Assembly (NCBI RefSeq): GCF_003148905.1
Contig: NZ_QGHC01000003.1
Coordinates: forward strand, 248,001 to 312,000
Direction of reading: 5' to 3'
Origin: Fulvimonas soli
GTDB lineage: Bacteria; Pseudomonadota; Gammaproteobacteria; Xanthomonadales; Rhodanobacteraceae
Length of the DNA stretch: 64,000 nt
Positions 9,848 to 18,200 of this stretch are shown piece after piece. The first letter of the stretch is position 1; each line of letters begins with the position of its first letter. The notes beneath the pieces are model-generated. The model was not told where the DNA came from and did no database searches. It saw only the letters and a list, made by a program, of their open reading frames with translations. Made by a program: the position numbers and the translations under genes.

Positions 9848-9998
9848 TTCGCTCCTTCCCCCCTGCGGGGAGAAGGCCGGGATGAGGGGGCAGGGCCTGC
9901 GGAAGCGGGCGGGTGGCACGCCATGGCCCTTGCCAAGGTTCCCGCGAGGTTGGCCCCTCTCACCCCGGCCCTCTCCCCGCCGGGGAGAGGGAGAAGAG
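9848..9998. repeat. Pair of pyrimidine/purine palindromic repeats
   Basis: The gap between the M20 peptidase and yggS holds two palindromes of the same style as those at 1311-1612: CCTTCCCCCCTGCGGGGAG at its left end and CCCTCTCCCCGCCGGGGAG near 9970-9988. Both are flanked by GGCCGGGATGAGGGGG-like sequence. The same family recurs at 27617-27735 and 59803-59828. They are spaced irregularly and are not a CRISPR. Confidence 0.7.
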
Positions 9999-10007
9999 CA
10001 GCGCGCT

Positions 10008-11432
10008 TCAGCCCTTGGCGCCCTGCGCGTAGTGCCTCGCCACCACCTCGGCCACCACCATGCTCACCTTCTTGCCGGTGGGGATGTGCAGGAACTCGTT
10101 GGGGCCGTGCGCGTTGGAGTGCGGGCCGAGCACGCCGGTGATCAGGAACTGCGCCTGCGGGAACTTCTCGCCCAGCATGCCCATGAACGGGATCGAGCCG
10201 CCCTCGCCCATGTAGGCCGCCGGCGCGCCGAAGTAGTTGCGCGAGGCCTCCGCCACCGCCTGCTCCAGCCAGGGCTGCAGCTGCGGCGCGTTCCAGCCGC
10301 TGCCGTCCTTCTCCAGCTTGAACGTCACCCTGGCGCCGTAGGGCGGGTCCTGCTCCAGCAACCGCTTGAGGAACTGGCCGGCCTTGGCGCCGCTGAGCGT
10401 GGGCGGCACGCGCAGGCTCAGCTTCACCGCGGTCTTCGGGCGCAGCACGTTGCCGGCGCTCTCCAGCGGCGGCAGGCCGTCGGCGCCGGTCACCGCCAGC
10501 TGCGGGCGCCAGGTGCGGTTGAGCACCAGCTCCACCAGGTCGTCGCTGACCGGCTTCATGCCCTCGACGAAGGGGAACTTGTCGTAGATCGCGCTGCCCA
10601 GCACATCGGCCGCGCGGCGCGCCTGCTCGACGCGCTGCGGCGGGATCTCCACGTACAGCTCCTGCGGCTTGATCCGGCCGGTGCGCTCGTCCTCCAGCCG
10701 GCCCAGCAGCTCGCGCAGGATGCGGAAGCTGGACGGCACCACGCCGGAGGCGTCGCCCGAGTGCACGCCCTCCTCCAGCACCTGCACGGTCAGCTCGCCG
10801 CCGGTCATGCCGCGCAGCGAGGTGGTCAGCCACAGCTGGTCGTAGTTGCCGCAGCCGGAGTCCAGGCACACCACCAGCGAGGGATTGCCGATGCGCGGCG
10901 CCAGGTGGTCGACGTAGTGCGGCAGGTCGTAGCTGCCGGATTCCTCGCAGGCCTCGATCAGGATCACGCAGCGCGCGTGCGGCACGCCCTGCTCGCGCAG
11001 CGCCAGCAGCGCGGCCAGCGAGCCGAAGATGGCGTAGCCGTCGTCGGCGCCGCCGCGGCCGTACAGCTTGTCGCCCTTGAGCACCGGCGTCCACGGGCCC
11101 AGGCCGTCGGCCCAGCCGGTCATCTCCGGCTGCTTGTCCAGGTGGCCGTACAGCACCACGGCGTCGTCGCCCTCGCCCGGCACCTCGATGTAGATCAGCG
11201 GCGTGCGCCCTTCCAGCCGCACCACCTCCAGCGTGGCGCCGGGCAGCGCGGCGAGCTTGGACTGCGCCCAGCCGGACAGCAGCGCCACCGCGTCGTCCAT
11301 GTAGCCGTGCGCCACCCAGTCCTTGTCGAACATCGGCGACTTGTTGGGAATGCGGATGTATTCCACCAGCTTCGGCACGATCTCCTCGTCCCACAGGCCG
11401 CTCACGAAACGGGTCAGGCGGGCGGTGTCCAT
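10008..11432 (-). CDS. M20-family metallopeptidase (dipeptidase/carboxypeptidase)
   Basis: A 474-residue di-zinc peptidase. Metal ligands and the catalytic base follow the M20 pattern: VVLYGHLDKQPE (His97, Asp99), GRGGADDGY (Asp130) and EACEESGSYDLP (Glu163/Glu164). The insert at about 190-320 is the dimerisation domain, and a late His (FLHIPTG) completes the site. No signal peptide, so cytoplasmic. Best match by wording is the ArgE/CNDP-like dipeptidase group acting on dipeptides. The start at 11432 is preceded by GAGGAG; the long in-frame upstream extension overlaps the divergent gene and is rejected. Confidence 0.92.
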   Translation of the reverse strand: MDTARLTRFVSGLWDEEIVPKLVEYIRIPNKSPMFDKDWVAHGYMDDAVALLSGWAQSKLAALPGATLEVVRLEGRTPLIYIEVPGEGDDAVVLYGHLDKQPEMTGWADGLGPWTPVLKGDKLYGRGGADDGYAIFGSLAALLALREQGVPHARCVILIEACEESGSYDLPHYVDHLAPRIGNPSLVVCLDSGCGNYDQLWLTTSLRGMTGGELTVQVLEEGVHSGDASGVVPSSFRILRELLGRLEDERTGRIKPQELYVEIPPQRVEQARRAADVLGSAIYDKFPFVEGMKPVSDDLVELVLNRTWRPQLAVTGADGLPPLESAGNVLRPKTAVKLSLRVPPTLSGAKAGQFLKRLLEQDPPYGARVTFKLEKDGSGWNAPQLQPWLEQAVAEASRNYFGAPAAYMGEGGSIPFMGMLGEKFPQAQFLITGVLGPHSNAHGPNEFLHIPTGKKVSMVVAEVVARHYAQGAKG

Positions 11433-11648
11433 GGGCGGCTCCTCGTGGTCTGGCGAAAAGCCGATTGTAGCAGCGGCCCACCGGGCGGCCGCCGACAGCG
11501 GCGTCGGCGCCGACCGACGCCAGCCGGCGCCGTCGCGGCGGGTCACGCCAGGCCGGACGCCGACGGCAACCGCGCGGGCGCGCAGGCAGAGTGCGCGGGC
11601 GGCTCCGGCCGCGCATCCACCTTCCCACCGACATTCAAGGAGGAATCC

Positions 11649-12005
11649 ATGTTCGCCAGAATCCTCGCCGCGACCGCGCTCGCCTGCGCGCTCGCCCTGC
11701 CCGCCTTCGCCGCCACCCCGGTGAACGTCAACAAGGCCGACGCGGCCGCCATCGCCGACGCGCTGGACGGCGTCGGCCTGGCCAAGGCGCAGGCGATCGT
11801 CGCCTACCGCGAGGCGCACGGACCGTTCAAGAGCGTCGACGAGCTCGGCCAGGTCAAGGGCATCGGCCAGGCCACGCTGGAGCGCAACCGCGACGCCATC
11901 CTGCTCGCCGACGCCGGCGGCAGGCCGGCGGCGGACGCTCCCGCCAAGGGCGCTCACAAGAGCGGCAAGAAGAAGGGCCAGGCCGCCGCCGACGCCAAGC
12001 CCTGA
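11649..12005 (+). CDS. Secreted helix-hairpin-helix (ComEA-like) protein
   Basis: A 118-residue protein with a signal peptide (residues 1-21, cut after PAFA) and a ComEA-type double helix-hairpin-helix domain at about 24-85: VNVNKADAAAIADALDGVG and VDELGQVKGIGQATLERN. The tail is a low-complexity Ala/Lys stretch. A perfect AAGGAGGA lies five bases before the start. Such short periplasmic proteins bind DNA in natural transformation (ComEA) in some species; others have no known role. The Lys-rich tail would suit DNA contact. No other competence gene lies in the window, so the function is inferred from the domain only. Confidence 0.85.
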   Translation: MFARILAATALACALALPAFAATPVNVNKADAAAIADALDGVGLAKAQAIVAYREAHGPFKSVDELGQVKGIGQATLERNRDAILLADAGGRPAADAPAKGAHKSGKKKGQAAADAKP

Positions 12006-12118
12006 GCCCGCCCGCGGACCGGCTGCCGGCGCCGTGGCCGGCGGCCGGCCGCTCCCTGGGCGGGCGCGGGGAGCGGCCGCGCGCTACACTCGCGCGTCCC
12101 GCAGCCGCCCGACCTTCC

Positions 12119-12589
12119 ATGATCCTGCCGCGTTACCGCATTGCCGCGTCCACCATCGGCGGCGCCGGCAAGGGCCTGTTCCTCGACGAGCCGGTGCGCG
12201 CCGGCGCCGTGGTGACCGCGCCCGACGCGATCGACCGCACCTACCGGCTGGAGGAGCTCCTCGCCCGCCCGGACCTGCTCTACGCCAGCGCGCGCTGGTT
12301 CGAGGACCGCTACACGCTCTCGCCGGACTGGCCGGACGAGTGCTACATCAACCACAGCTTCGAACCGACCGGGCTGTGGCACCTGGGCTTCGTGTTCGCG
12401 CGGCGCGACCTGCCCGCCGGCACCGAGCTGACCGTGGACTACCGCCACCTGCTGCCGCCCGGCCAGGCCGAGGACTTTATCGACGCCGCCAGCGGTGGGA
12501 AAATCGTCGGCTTCGGCTGGGCGGAGAGCCTGGCCTCAAGCGTGCGCGAACTGGGCCGATTGCTGGACGACGGCCCGCGAAACACCTGA
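12119..12589 (+). CDS. SET-domain protein
   Basis: A 156-residue compact SET fold: STIGGAGKGLFLDEPVRAGAVV at the N-terminus, then CYINHSFEPTGLWHLGFVFA (the NHS motif that binds S-adenosylmethionine) and the closing GTELTVDYRHL. These are the core of lysine methyltransferases, but bacterial stand-alone SET proteins have few known substrates. No signal peptide, so cytoplasmic. Translation ends six bases before the GNAT gene starts, and the two with the following HutD-like gene form a tight cluster on the plus strand. Confidence 0.82.
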   Translation: MILPRYRIAASTIGGAGKGLFLDEPVRAGAVVTAPDAIDRTYRLEELLARPDLLYASARWFEDRYTLSPDWPDECYINHSFEPTGLWHLGFVFARRDLPAGTELTVDYRHLLPPGQAEDFIDAASGGKIVGFGWAESLASSVRELGRLLDDGPRNT

Positions 12590-12595
12590 AACGCA

Positions 12596-13135
12596 ATGCC
12601 CGACACCTTCACCCTCGAAACGGCGCGCCTGCGCCTGGTTCCCCTGGCCGAGCGCCACTTCGACGACTACGCCGCCATGCTCGCCGACCCGGAGAGCACG
12701 CGCTGGATCGGCGACGGCGAGCCGCTGGACCGCACCGGCGCCTGGCGCTCGCTGGCCATGCTGCTGGGCCACTGGCAGCTGCGCGGCTATGGCATGTGGG
12801 CGCTGGAGCTGAAGAACGGCGGCACCTTCATCGGCCGCGCCGGCCTGATGCGCCCGGAGGGCTGGCCCGACCTGGAACTGGGCTGGATGCTGCGGCCCGG
12901 GTACCGCCACCACGGCTACGCCACCGAGGCCGGCCAGGCCGTGCTCGACTTCGCCTGGCGCCGCCTGCACGCCAGGCGCGTGATCAGCCTGGTGCGGATC
13001 GGCAACGAGGCCTCCGACCGCGTGGCCGAGCGGCTCGGCGGCGAGCACATCGAGGACATGGACTTCCTCGGCAGCCACAACCACGTGTTCGCCTACTACC
13101 CGCCCCAGCGCGAGCAACGCCGCGCCACGGCATGA
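12596..13135 (+). CDS. GNAT-family N-acetyltransferase (RimJ/RimL-like)
   Basis: A 179-residue acetyltransferase of the Acetyltransf_3 group. It starts MPDTFTLETARLRLVPLAER, the usual ETxRLxLR opening. The acetyl-CoA loop region is LGWMLRPGYRHHGYATEAGQ (motif A, R-x-x-G-Y/A), and ISLVRIGNEASDRVAERLGG is motif B with the Asn-x-x-S pattern. Acceptor could be a protein N-terminus, aminoglycoside-like amine or other small molecule; sequence does not decide. Its TGA overlaps the start of the next gene (ATGA), so the pair is translationally coupled. Confidence 0.87.
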   Translation: MPDTFTLETARLRLVPLAERHFDDYAAMLADPESTRWIGDGEPLDRTGAWRSLAMLLGHWQLRGYGMWALELKNGGTFIGRAGLMRPEGWPDLELGWMLRPGYRHHGYATEAGQAVLDFAWRRLHARRVISLVRIGNEASDRVAERLGGEHIEDMDFLGSHNHVFAYYPPQREQRRATA

Positions 13136-13698
13136 GCGTGCTGCACCCGCTGCCGGACCAGGCGCGGCGCGAGCAGCCGTGGCCGAACGGCGCGGGCTCC
13201 ACCGTCGAGCTGGCCTGCGGCCCCGCGCCTGCGGACTGGCGATGGCGGCTCAGCATCGCGCGGATCGAGCGCGACGCGCCGTTCTCGGTCCTGCCCGGCG
13301 TGCGCCGGCAGCTCGCCCCGCTGGACGCCCCGCTGGCGTTGCGCTTTCCCGACGGCCGCGAGCAGGTCCTGCTGCGCCTGGCCGTGGCGCGCTTCGACGG
13401 CGCCGATGCGCCGCAGGCGCGGCTGCCCGAGGGGCCGACGCGCGCCTTCAACCTGATGCTGCGCGGGACGGCGCAGGGCGAGCTGATCGCCCGCCCGCTG
13501 AACGGCGCGATGCTGCTGCCGGCCGAGCCCGGCCGGCGCTGGTTCGCGCACCTGCTGGCCGGACGCGCCGCGGTGGAGGCCGGCGCCGAGCGCGCGGCGC
13601 TGGCGCCGGGCGACAGCCTGTGGATCGAGGCGCCGCCCGGCGGGCGCGTGCGTCTGGAAGGCGGCGGCGAGCTGGTGCTGGCGAAGCTGGAGGCCTGA
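13132..13698 (+). CDS. HutD/Ves-family cupin protein
   Basis: A 188-residue double-cupin protein of the HutD/Ves family. Family signature near the N-terminus is EQPWPNGAGSTVELA with WRLSIARIERDAPFSVLPGV (the W-x-NGxGxT and SxAxVxxDGPFSxFPG patterns). HutD is found beside histidine-utilisation genes and may limit formylglutamate build-up. Here no hut gene is present, so only the family name is safe. The start ATG overlaps the GNAT stop by four bases, and the third gene of the SET-GNAT-HutD cluster ends here. Confidence 0.85.
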   Translation: MSVLHPLPDQARREQPWPNGAGSTVELACGPAPADWRWRLSIARIERDAPFSVLPGVRRQLAPLDAPLALRFPDGREQVLLRLAVARFDGADAPQARLPEGPTRAFNLMLRGTAQGELIARPLNGAMLLPAEPGRRWFAHLLAGRAAVEAGAERAALAPGDSLWIEAPPGGRVRLEGGGELVLAKLEA

Positions 13699-13889
13699 AC
13701 CGCGCGTTGCCCTCGATCGGGGCCGGCGGCAAGCCGATGGCGAGGCGAACCCGGTTCGCAACGGCGTTCCTGTCCGCCATTCCCGCTGGTGCAGCCTGCC
13801 GGTCGGTCGCCATGGCGCATCGCCATGATCTCCGCGCGACGGACTTTGAACGGGCGTTGCTGCCCAAGACAACCGGACGACCCGGCACG
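13699..13889. other. Intergenic stretch without recognised feature
   Basis: First part of the 446 bp gap between the plus-strand HutD gene and the minus-strand membrane protein gene. Local GC skew varies (for example TTTGAACGGGCGTTGCTGCC near 13845) but no gene, RNA or regulatory site could be supported. The second part of the gap is the dispersed repeat at 13890-14117. Confidence 0.6.
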
Positions 13890-14117
13890 GGCCTGGCATC
13901 GAGGCTGCTGGCGGCTTCGCGTCGGGCTGATCGCAGCCGGGGGCCGCTCCCACAGGAGCCTCGCCAGCCTTGCGGAAGCGGCCTCCGGCCGCGATGACCG
14001 GACCCTCGCCGCGCCCGCCGCGCCGGCGCGGACCGGCACCCACTCCCTCGCGCTTCCCTGCCCGCGCGCAGACGCCCCCGGCGCGAGGCACGGGAGCGCG
14101 CGAACAGGCTCCAAAAA
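13890..14117. repeat. Dispersed ~225 bp repeat, copy A
   Basis: Contains an imperfect palindrome, GATCGCAGCCGGGGGCCGCT to AAGCGGCCTCCGGCCGCGAT, centred near 13965. It is preceded by GGCATCGAGGCTGCTGGCGG and followed by CCCGCGCGCAGACG and GCGAACAGGCTC. The same three blocks in the same order and spacing occur at 23105-23336 (copy B). The palindromic core alone occurs at 58548-58631. Confidence 0.75.
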
Positions 14118-14144
14118 CGCGCCGGCCTTGCGCCGCCGGACGCC

Positions 14145-15062
14145 CTACAGCGCCGGCGGCAACCCGCCGCCCCGGCGCGAGGCGACCAGCGAGCGGCTCA
14201 CCTCGGCCAGCGCGAACAGGCGCGCGATGCGTCCCCAGCCCACCGCCGCCACCGCCAGCTCGGTCAGCAGCAGCGCCAGCAGGAAGCCGCCCAGGCCCAG
14301 CGGCGGCGTGTTCACGCGACCGACGCCGAAGGCCATCGCCGCCGCGTAGGCCACCGCGCTGATCAGCAGGTAGCTCAGCAGCGTGCTCAGCGGCCGGCGC
14401 AGCAGCTGCGCGAAGCCGCGGCCCAGCGCGCGGGTCGCCGAGCGCAGCCCGGCGTCGGCGATGAAGGCGGCGCGCGCCGACTCCACCACCGCGTGCGCCA
14501 GCACGAACAGCACCGCGCTGCCCCACAGCGCCGCCCGCCGGGCGGCGTCGGCCTGGCTTTCCAGCACCGCCCGGTCGGCGTGCTTGTGCGCGACGCCGAA
14601 CAGCACGCCGGCGACGCCCAGCGCCACCGCATACGGCAGCAGCGACCACAGCGCGAGGCGGAACATGCGGCCGTACTCGATCACGCCGCACTGGACCAGC
14701 TGGTTGAAGCCCAGCGTGCGGCCGGCGCGGCCGGCGGCCACCGCCATGCCGGCCAGGAACGGCGCCAGCAGCAGGGTCAGCAGCGTCGCCGCGAGGCCCG
14801 CGCCGTGCAGCCAGCCGCCGCCCTCGCCCATGCCGCGCATCAGGTCGCCGAAGGCCAGGCCGTCGAGCCGGCGCGCCCACGCGGCCGCGTGCACGGAATG
14901 GTCGAGCAGGCCGCCCAGCGCCTGCCACAGCGGCAGCGCCACGATCGCCGTGGGCAGCAGCAGGAACAGCAGCCACAGCAGCAGCAGGCGCCACTGCATG
15001 GCCATCAGCGGGGCGCGCAGCAGCGCGCCGGCATCCACCCGTCGAGCGTTGTTGTATGCCAT
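14145..15062 (-). CDS. Polytopic membrane protein coupled to the M1-type peptidase
   Basis: A 305-residue protein with about six hydrophobic segments, including WRLLLLWLLFLLLPTAIVAL, AATLLTLLLAPFLAGMAVA and a C-terminal GLGGFLLALLLTELAVAAV. No enzymatic motif was seen. General layout resembles uncharacterised DUF975/DUF4013-like integral membrane proteins, but I do not recognise the family. Its ATG shares one base with the TGA of the upstream peptidase gene (TGATG), so translation is very likely coupled and the two products may act together at the inner membrane. Function unknown. Confidence 0.75.
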   Translation of the reverse strand: MAYNNARRVDAGALLRAPLMAMQWRLLLLWLLFLLLPTAIVALPLWQALGGLLDHSVHAAAWARRLDGLAFGDLMRGMGEGGGWLHGAGLAATLLTLLLAPFLAGMAVAAGRAGRTLGFNQLVQCGVIEYGRMFRLALWSLLPYAVALGVAGVLFGVAHKHADRAVLESQADAARRAALWGSAVLFVLAHAVVESARAAFIADAGLRSATRALGRGFAQLLRRPLSTLLSYLLISAVAYAAAMAFGVGRVNTPPLGLGGFLLALLLTELAVAAVGWGRIARLFALAEVSRSLVASRRGGGLPPAL

Positions 15063-17287
15063 CACAGGGTCACCAGGAAGGAGTAGAAGGCCTGCAGCAG
15101 CGAGGCGACGTCGTCGGTCCAGCGCCGTGCGGCGCTGCCGTCGGCCTCCAGCGTGCGGCTGTCGTTGAGCTTGTTGGCGTCGAGGTAGATTTTCCGCTCC
15201 GGGTCCAGCTCGGCCGACACCGCCTTGCTCGGCCTGGTGAACTCGAAGCGCGCCCAGCGGCGGTCGTCGTTCCAGCGCACGTCCTCGTGGCTGCCGTCGG
15301 CGAAGCTCACCCGCAGCAGCTGCGGCACCGGCGCGCCGTCGCGGAACACCGTCACCGTGCTGCGCCACGGGAACGGCCCCTCGCCCGGCTTGGCCTTCGG
15401 ATGGGCCTTCTTCCAGTCCTCGCGCTGCTTGGCGATCTGCTTGGCGAGCGCGGCGCTGTCGCCATCGCCGCGCTTGCCGTCCTTCAGCTCGGTGCCGGCG
15501 GCCGGCAGCACCTCGGCGACGTCGAGGCTGGCGACGCGGTCGTCGATGCGCGCGGTGCCGTAGACGTACTGGTCGAACACCTGGTTGACGTCCCTGGCGT
15601 CGCCGGACACGTCGATCAGAGTCGCGCGCAGGTCGGCCACCGACGGATGGCGGAAGTGCCAGCGCCGGTAGTACTCCTTGAAGGCGCGCTCCAGCACGTC
15701 CTTGCCCAGGCGCTCCTCCAGGTCGTGCATCGCCGTGGCGGTGCGCGTGTACACCGTGCCGTAGCTGCTGCTGGAGAAGCGGTCCCAGGCGTTCTGGCCG
15801 AGCGGGTCGGCCGGCTGCTTCAGGTCCGCGCCCATGCGCTCCACCGCGAAGCCGCCGAGCGACGGGGTGAAGCCGATCGCCTTCAGGAACGACGTGCTGA
15901 ACGCGATGTCCTGCTTGCGCTCGCGCAGCATGCGCTGGTCCCAGTACTCGTTGAGGCCCTCGTCCAGCATCGGCTCCTCGAACTCGTTGGAGGCGAGCAG
16001 CCCGTAGAAGTAGCCGTGGCCGAACTCGTGGATGGTGACGAAGTCGGACATGTACTGGGTGACCGTGCCCGGCTCGACCTTGTCGTAGCCCTCGGTGGTG
16101 TAGAAGGTCGGGTACTCCATGCCGCCGGCCTCGGCCGCGTTGAACGGCGGCACCACCACGGTGAGCGTGCGGTACGGGTACGGTCCCAGCGTGCCGGAGA
16201 AGTAGGTCAGCGAGTCGGTGCTGGCCTTGAGCTGCGACGGCGCGCTGCCGGCGTACTCCGGCGGATAGAGCACGCGCACCGCCACCTTCGGGCTGCCCGG
16301 CCCCTGCCAGCCGCCGTCCAGCGCCTGGTAGCCCTTGGCGGCCACCCAGGCGAAGTCGTGCACGTCGCCCTGCACGTAGCGGTAGGTGGTCTTGCCGCCG
16401 GCCTGCTGCGGCTGGCCCTGCAGCTCGCCCACCGCGCCCACGGTGTAGTCGCCGGGCACGGTGAGGCTGACGTCGAAGCTGCCGAAGTCGGCGTAGAACT
16501 CGCTGTTGAAGTGGAACTCGTGCACGTTCCAGCGCGGCGCGGTGGCGCCGCGCTCGCCGGCCAGTTCCAGCACGCCGATCTTCGGGAACCACTGCGCGAC
16601 CAGGTTGAAGTCGCCCCACCAGCCGGTGCGCTCGACCACGCGCGGCAGCTGGCTGAGGAAGTCGATGTCCAGCGTCAGCGTGCCGCCGGCCGGCACCGGC
16701 CGGGCCAGGTCGATGCGCGCCACGGTCTGGTCGGTGGCCGGGCCGCCGTCGGGATGCACGAAGCTCCACTTCAGCGCGGCGTCGCCCTGCTTCACCGACT
16801 TCAGGTCGATCCAGCCCCACTCGCCCTTCTTCAGCGTGGCCGCGCCGCGCGAGCTGCCGTGCGCGGTGAGCACCTTGCGCTCGGTGAAGAAGGTGCTGCC
16901 CTCGTTCTGGAAGGCGTTGAGGTACAGGTGCAGGTAGACGCTGCCGACCGGGCGGTCGCTGCGGTTGCGCCAGGTGAGCTGCTCCTTGCCGCTGACCGCG
17001 TGCCTGGCCGCGTCCAGCTCGGCCGCGATGCGGTAGCCGACCACGCGGTCGGACAGCGTGGCCTCCTGGCCGGTGCGCTCGCCGCCCCAGGCTTCAGGCG
17101 CGCTTGGCACGGTCACCGCCGCCGCGGTGGGCGACGCGAAGGGAATGTCGGCCATGGCCGCCGCCGGCGCCGCGCTGGCGGCGGGCGCCGGCGCGGGCGG
17201 CGCGGTCTGCGCCAGAAGCGCGCACGGCCAGAAGGCCAGCGCCAGCCAGACGGAACCTCGTCCGCCGCGGATCATCGAAAGCCCCAT
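15062..17287 (-). CDS. Secreted M1-family (gluzincin) metallopeptidase
   Basis: A 741-residue exported zinc peptidase. Signal peptide at about 10-26 (cut near LLAQ). A beta-sandwich N-domain is followed by the catalytic domain: GGMEYP (residues 388-393, the GxMEN exopeptidase-motif equivalent), HEFGH at 420-424 and the third zinc ligand Glu443 in DEGLNEYW, 19 residues after His424 as in M1 enzymes. The Asn of the classic GAMEN motif is Tyr here, so aminopeptidase specificity is uncertain. The start at 17287 has GGAGGGG just upstream. It lies directly before, and overlaps by one base, a membrane protein gene. Confidence 0.88.
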   Translation of the reverse strand: MGLSMIRGGRGSVWLALAFWPCALLAQTAPPAPAPAASAAPAAAMADIPFASPTAAAVTVPSAPEAWGGERTGQEATLSDRVVGYRIAAELDAARHAVSGKEQLTWRNRSDRPVGSVYLHLYLNAFQNEGSTFFTERKVLTAHGSSRGAATLKKGEWGWIDLKSVKQGDAALKWSFVHPDGGPATDQTVARIDLARPVPAGGTLTLDIDFLSQLPRVVERTGWWGDFNLVAQWFPKIGVLELAGERGATAPRWNVHEFHFNSEFYADFGSFDVSLTVPGDYTVGAVGELQGQPQQAGGKTTYRYVQGDVHDFAWVAAKGYQALDGGWQGPGSPKVAVRVLYPPEYAGSAPSQLKASTDSLTYFSGTLGPYPYRTLTVVVPPFNAAEAGGMEYPTFYTTEGYDKVEPGTVTQYMSDFVTIHEFGHGYFYGLLASNEFEEPMLDEGLNEYWDQRMLRERKQDIAFSTSFLKAIGFTPSLGGFAVERMGADLKQPADPLGQNAWDRFSSSSYGTVYTRTATAMHDLEERLGKDVLERAFKEYYRRWHFRHPSVADLRATLIDVSGDARDVNQVFDQYVYGTARIDDRVASLDVAEVLPAAGTELKDGKRGDGDSAALAKQIAKQREDWKKAHPKAKPGEGPFPWRSTVTVFRDGAPVPQLLRVSFADGSHEDVRWNDDRRWARFEFTRPSKAVSAELDPERKIYLDANKLNDSRTLEADGSAARRWTDDVASLLQAFYSFLVTL

Positions 17288-17658
17288 CGTTCCCCCTCCA
17301 GGTGGCAAGCGGCCAGCGTGCGGCATGCGCGCGGGCGGCATAGGCCAGAAGTCACGATCGCCGGATCGGCATGCGATTGCGCCAGTCCCCGTGTCGTCCC
17401 GCCCGCGGCCACCGGCGCGACGGTCGCGCGCGTGCAGGCGCGCGGCCGCCGTGCCCCGTCATCGGCGCTCGCCCGCCCTTGCCGATGGTGCGGCACGCCC
17501 GGCCGTCGCCGGCAGCGCCAGCAGGTCGAGCGCCAGCAGCAGGTGCAGCGCGGCCGAAAGCAGCGGGCCGGCCCGCGCCGCCACCGTGTCGAGCGGCCAG
17601 CAGCGCGACAGCGGCTCATTGGCGGGATTCCAGCCCCGGTACAGGCCCAGCGCCGCTG
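17288..17658. other. 371 bp gap; no supported gene
   Basis: Between the YciI-like gene and the M1 peptidase, both minus strand. A minus-strand frame at about 17459-17658 encodes a hydrophobic stretch (LLSAALHLLLALDLLALP), but it has no start or ribosome site of its own and would overlap the YciI gene. It could be a decayed membrane gene. Nothing else was recognised. Confidence 0.5.
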
Positions 17659-18000
17659 TCAGGCAAGCGGGTCGGACCGGAACGCGCGGACCTCTTGCGG
17701 GCAGCGGCAGGCCGCCGCGATCCTCGCCGCCCATGCCAATGCCGCCTCCCGCGAGGGAACGTCGACGATGGTGAAGCCACCGCTGAGCCGCGCCGTCTCC
17801 GGGTATGCTCCCTCGACGGCCTTCCCGTCGACCGCCACCAGGACAGGCCCGGCGTCTTCGTCCAGCCCGCCAGAGAAGATGTACACGCCGGCCGCCCTGG
17901 CCTCCCGAATGACCGCATGGGCGGCGTCGGCCACGTCCTGGATCGCTCCTGCGGGAACGTCCATCGCGGCGCTCGGGAACGAGATCAGATAGCGCGTCAT
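17659..18000 (-). CDS. YciI/YCII-related small protein
   Basis: A 113-residue ferredoxin-like-fold protein. It begins MTRYLISFPSAAMD, and GGLDEDAGPVLVAVDG and GGFTIVDVPSREAALAWAAR are the typical YCII strand-helix pattern, with the His/Asp active-site pair of enzymatic YciI not clearly present. Relatives are often encoded beside ECF sigma factors, but no sigma-factor frame is found on either side here. The start at 18000 matches the fold; an in-frame ATG 11 codons upstream has no support. Function unknown. Confidence 0.78.
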   Translation of the reverse strand: MTRYLISFPSAAMDVPAGAIQDVADAAHAVIREARAAGVYIFSGGLDEDAGPVLVAVDGKAVEGAYPETARLSGGFTIVDVPSREAALAWAARIAAACRCPQEVRAFRSDPLA

Positions 18001-18097
18001 CCTGGGCCTCCCTTGCGAAGCGGCTTTGTTCATCGCGTCCAGGCCGCTTCCGCGCCCCTCCTACACCTTGATCGGCGGCGTGCGTCGCGGATGTCCG

Positions 18098-18117
18098 GCT
18101 GGCGTTCTCGCCAGCCG
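18098..18117 (-). terminator. Hairpin after the flavoreductase operon
   Basis: GGCTGGCG and CGCCAGCC pair around TTCT, about 85 bases beyond the stop of the last operon gene (18201). A second GGCCGG/CCGGCC pairing lies between 18119 and 18141. No T-tract was seen, so this is a candidate only. Confidence 0.4.
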
Positions 18118-18200
18118 TGGCCGGCCGGGATGATAACCGGCCTTTCGTGTGGCGCCTTCGTGGAAGGCTTGGGAAATCGGACCCTGGCGTCGGCGACGGG

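Noticed and set aside
13699-14144. tRNA or other structured RNA in the longer gaps
   Set aside because: No cloverleaf with a T-loop GTTCRA pattern could be formed in this or the other gaps; the structure present is explained by the repeats.
17459-17734. Hydrophobic minus-strand frame next to the YciI gene, considered as a sigma factor or membrane protein
   Set aside because: It overlaps the YciI gene, has no ribosome site, and shows no sigma-factor region 2 or 4 motifs. At most a decayed remnant.
15056-17992. A 978-codon open frame on the plus strand opposite the M1 peptidase
   Set aside because: Antisense shadow of a gene with an intact zinc motif; the composition is biased and no family is recognisable.
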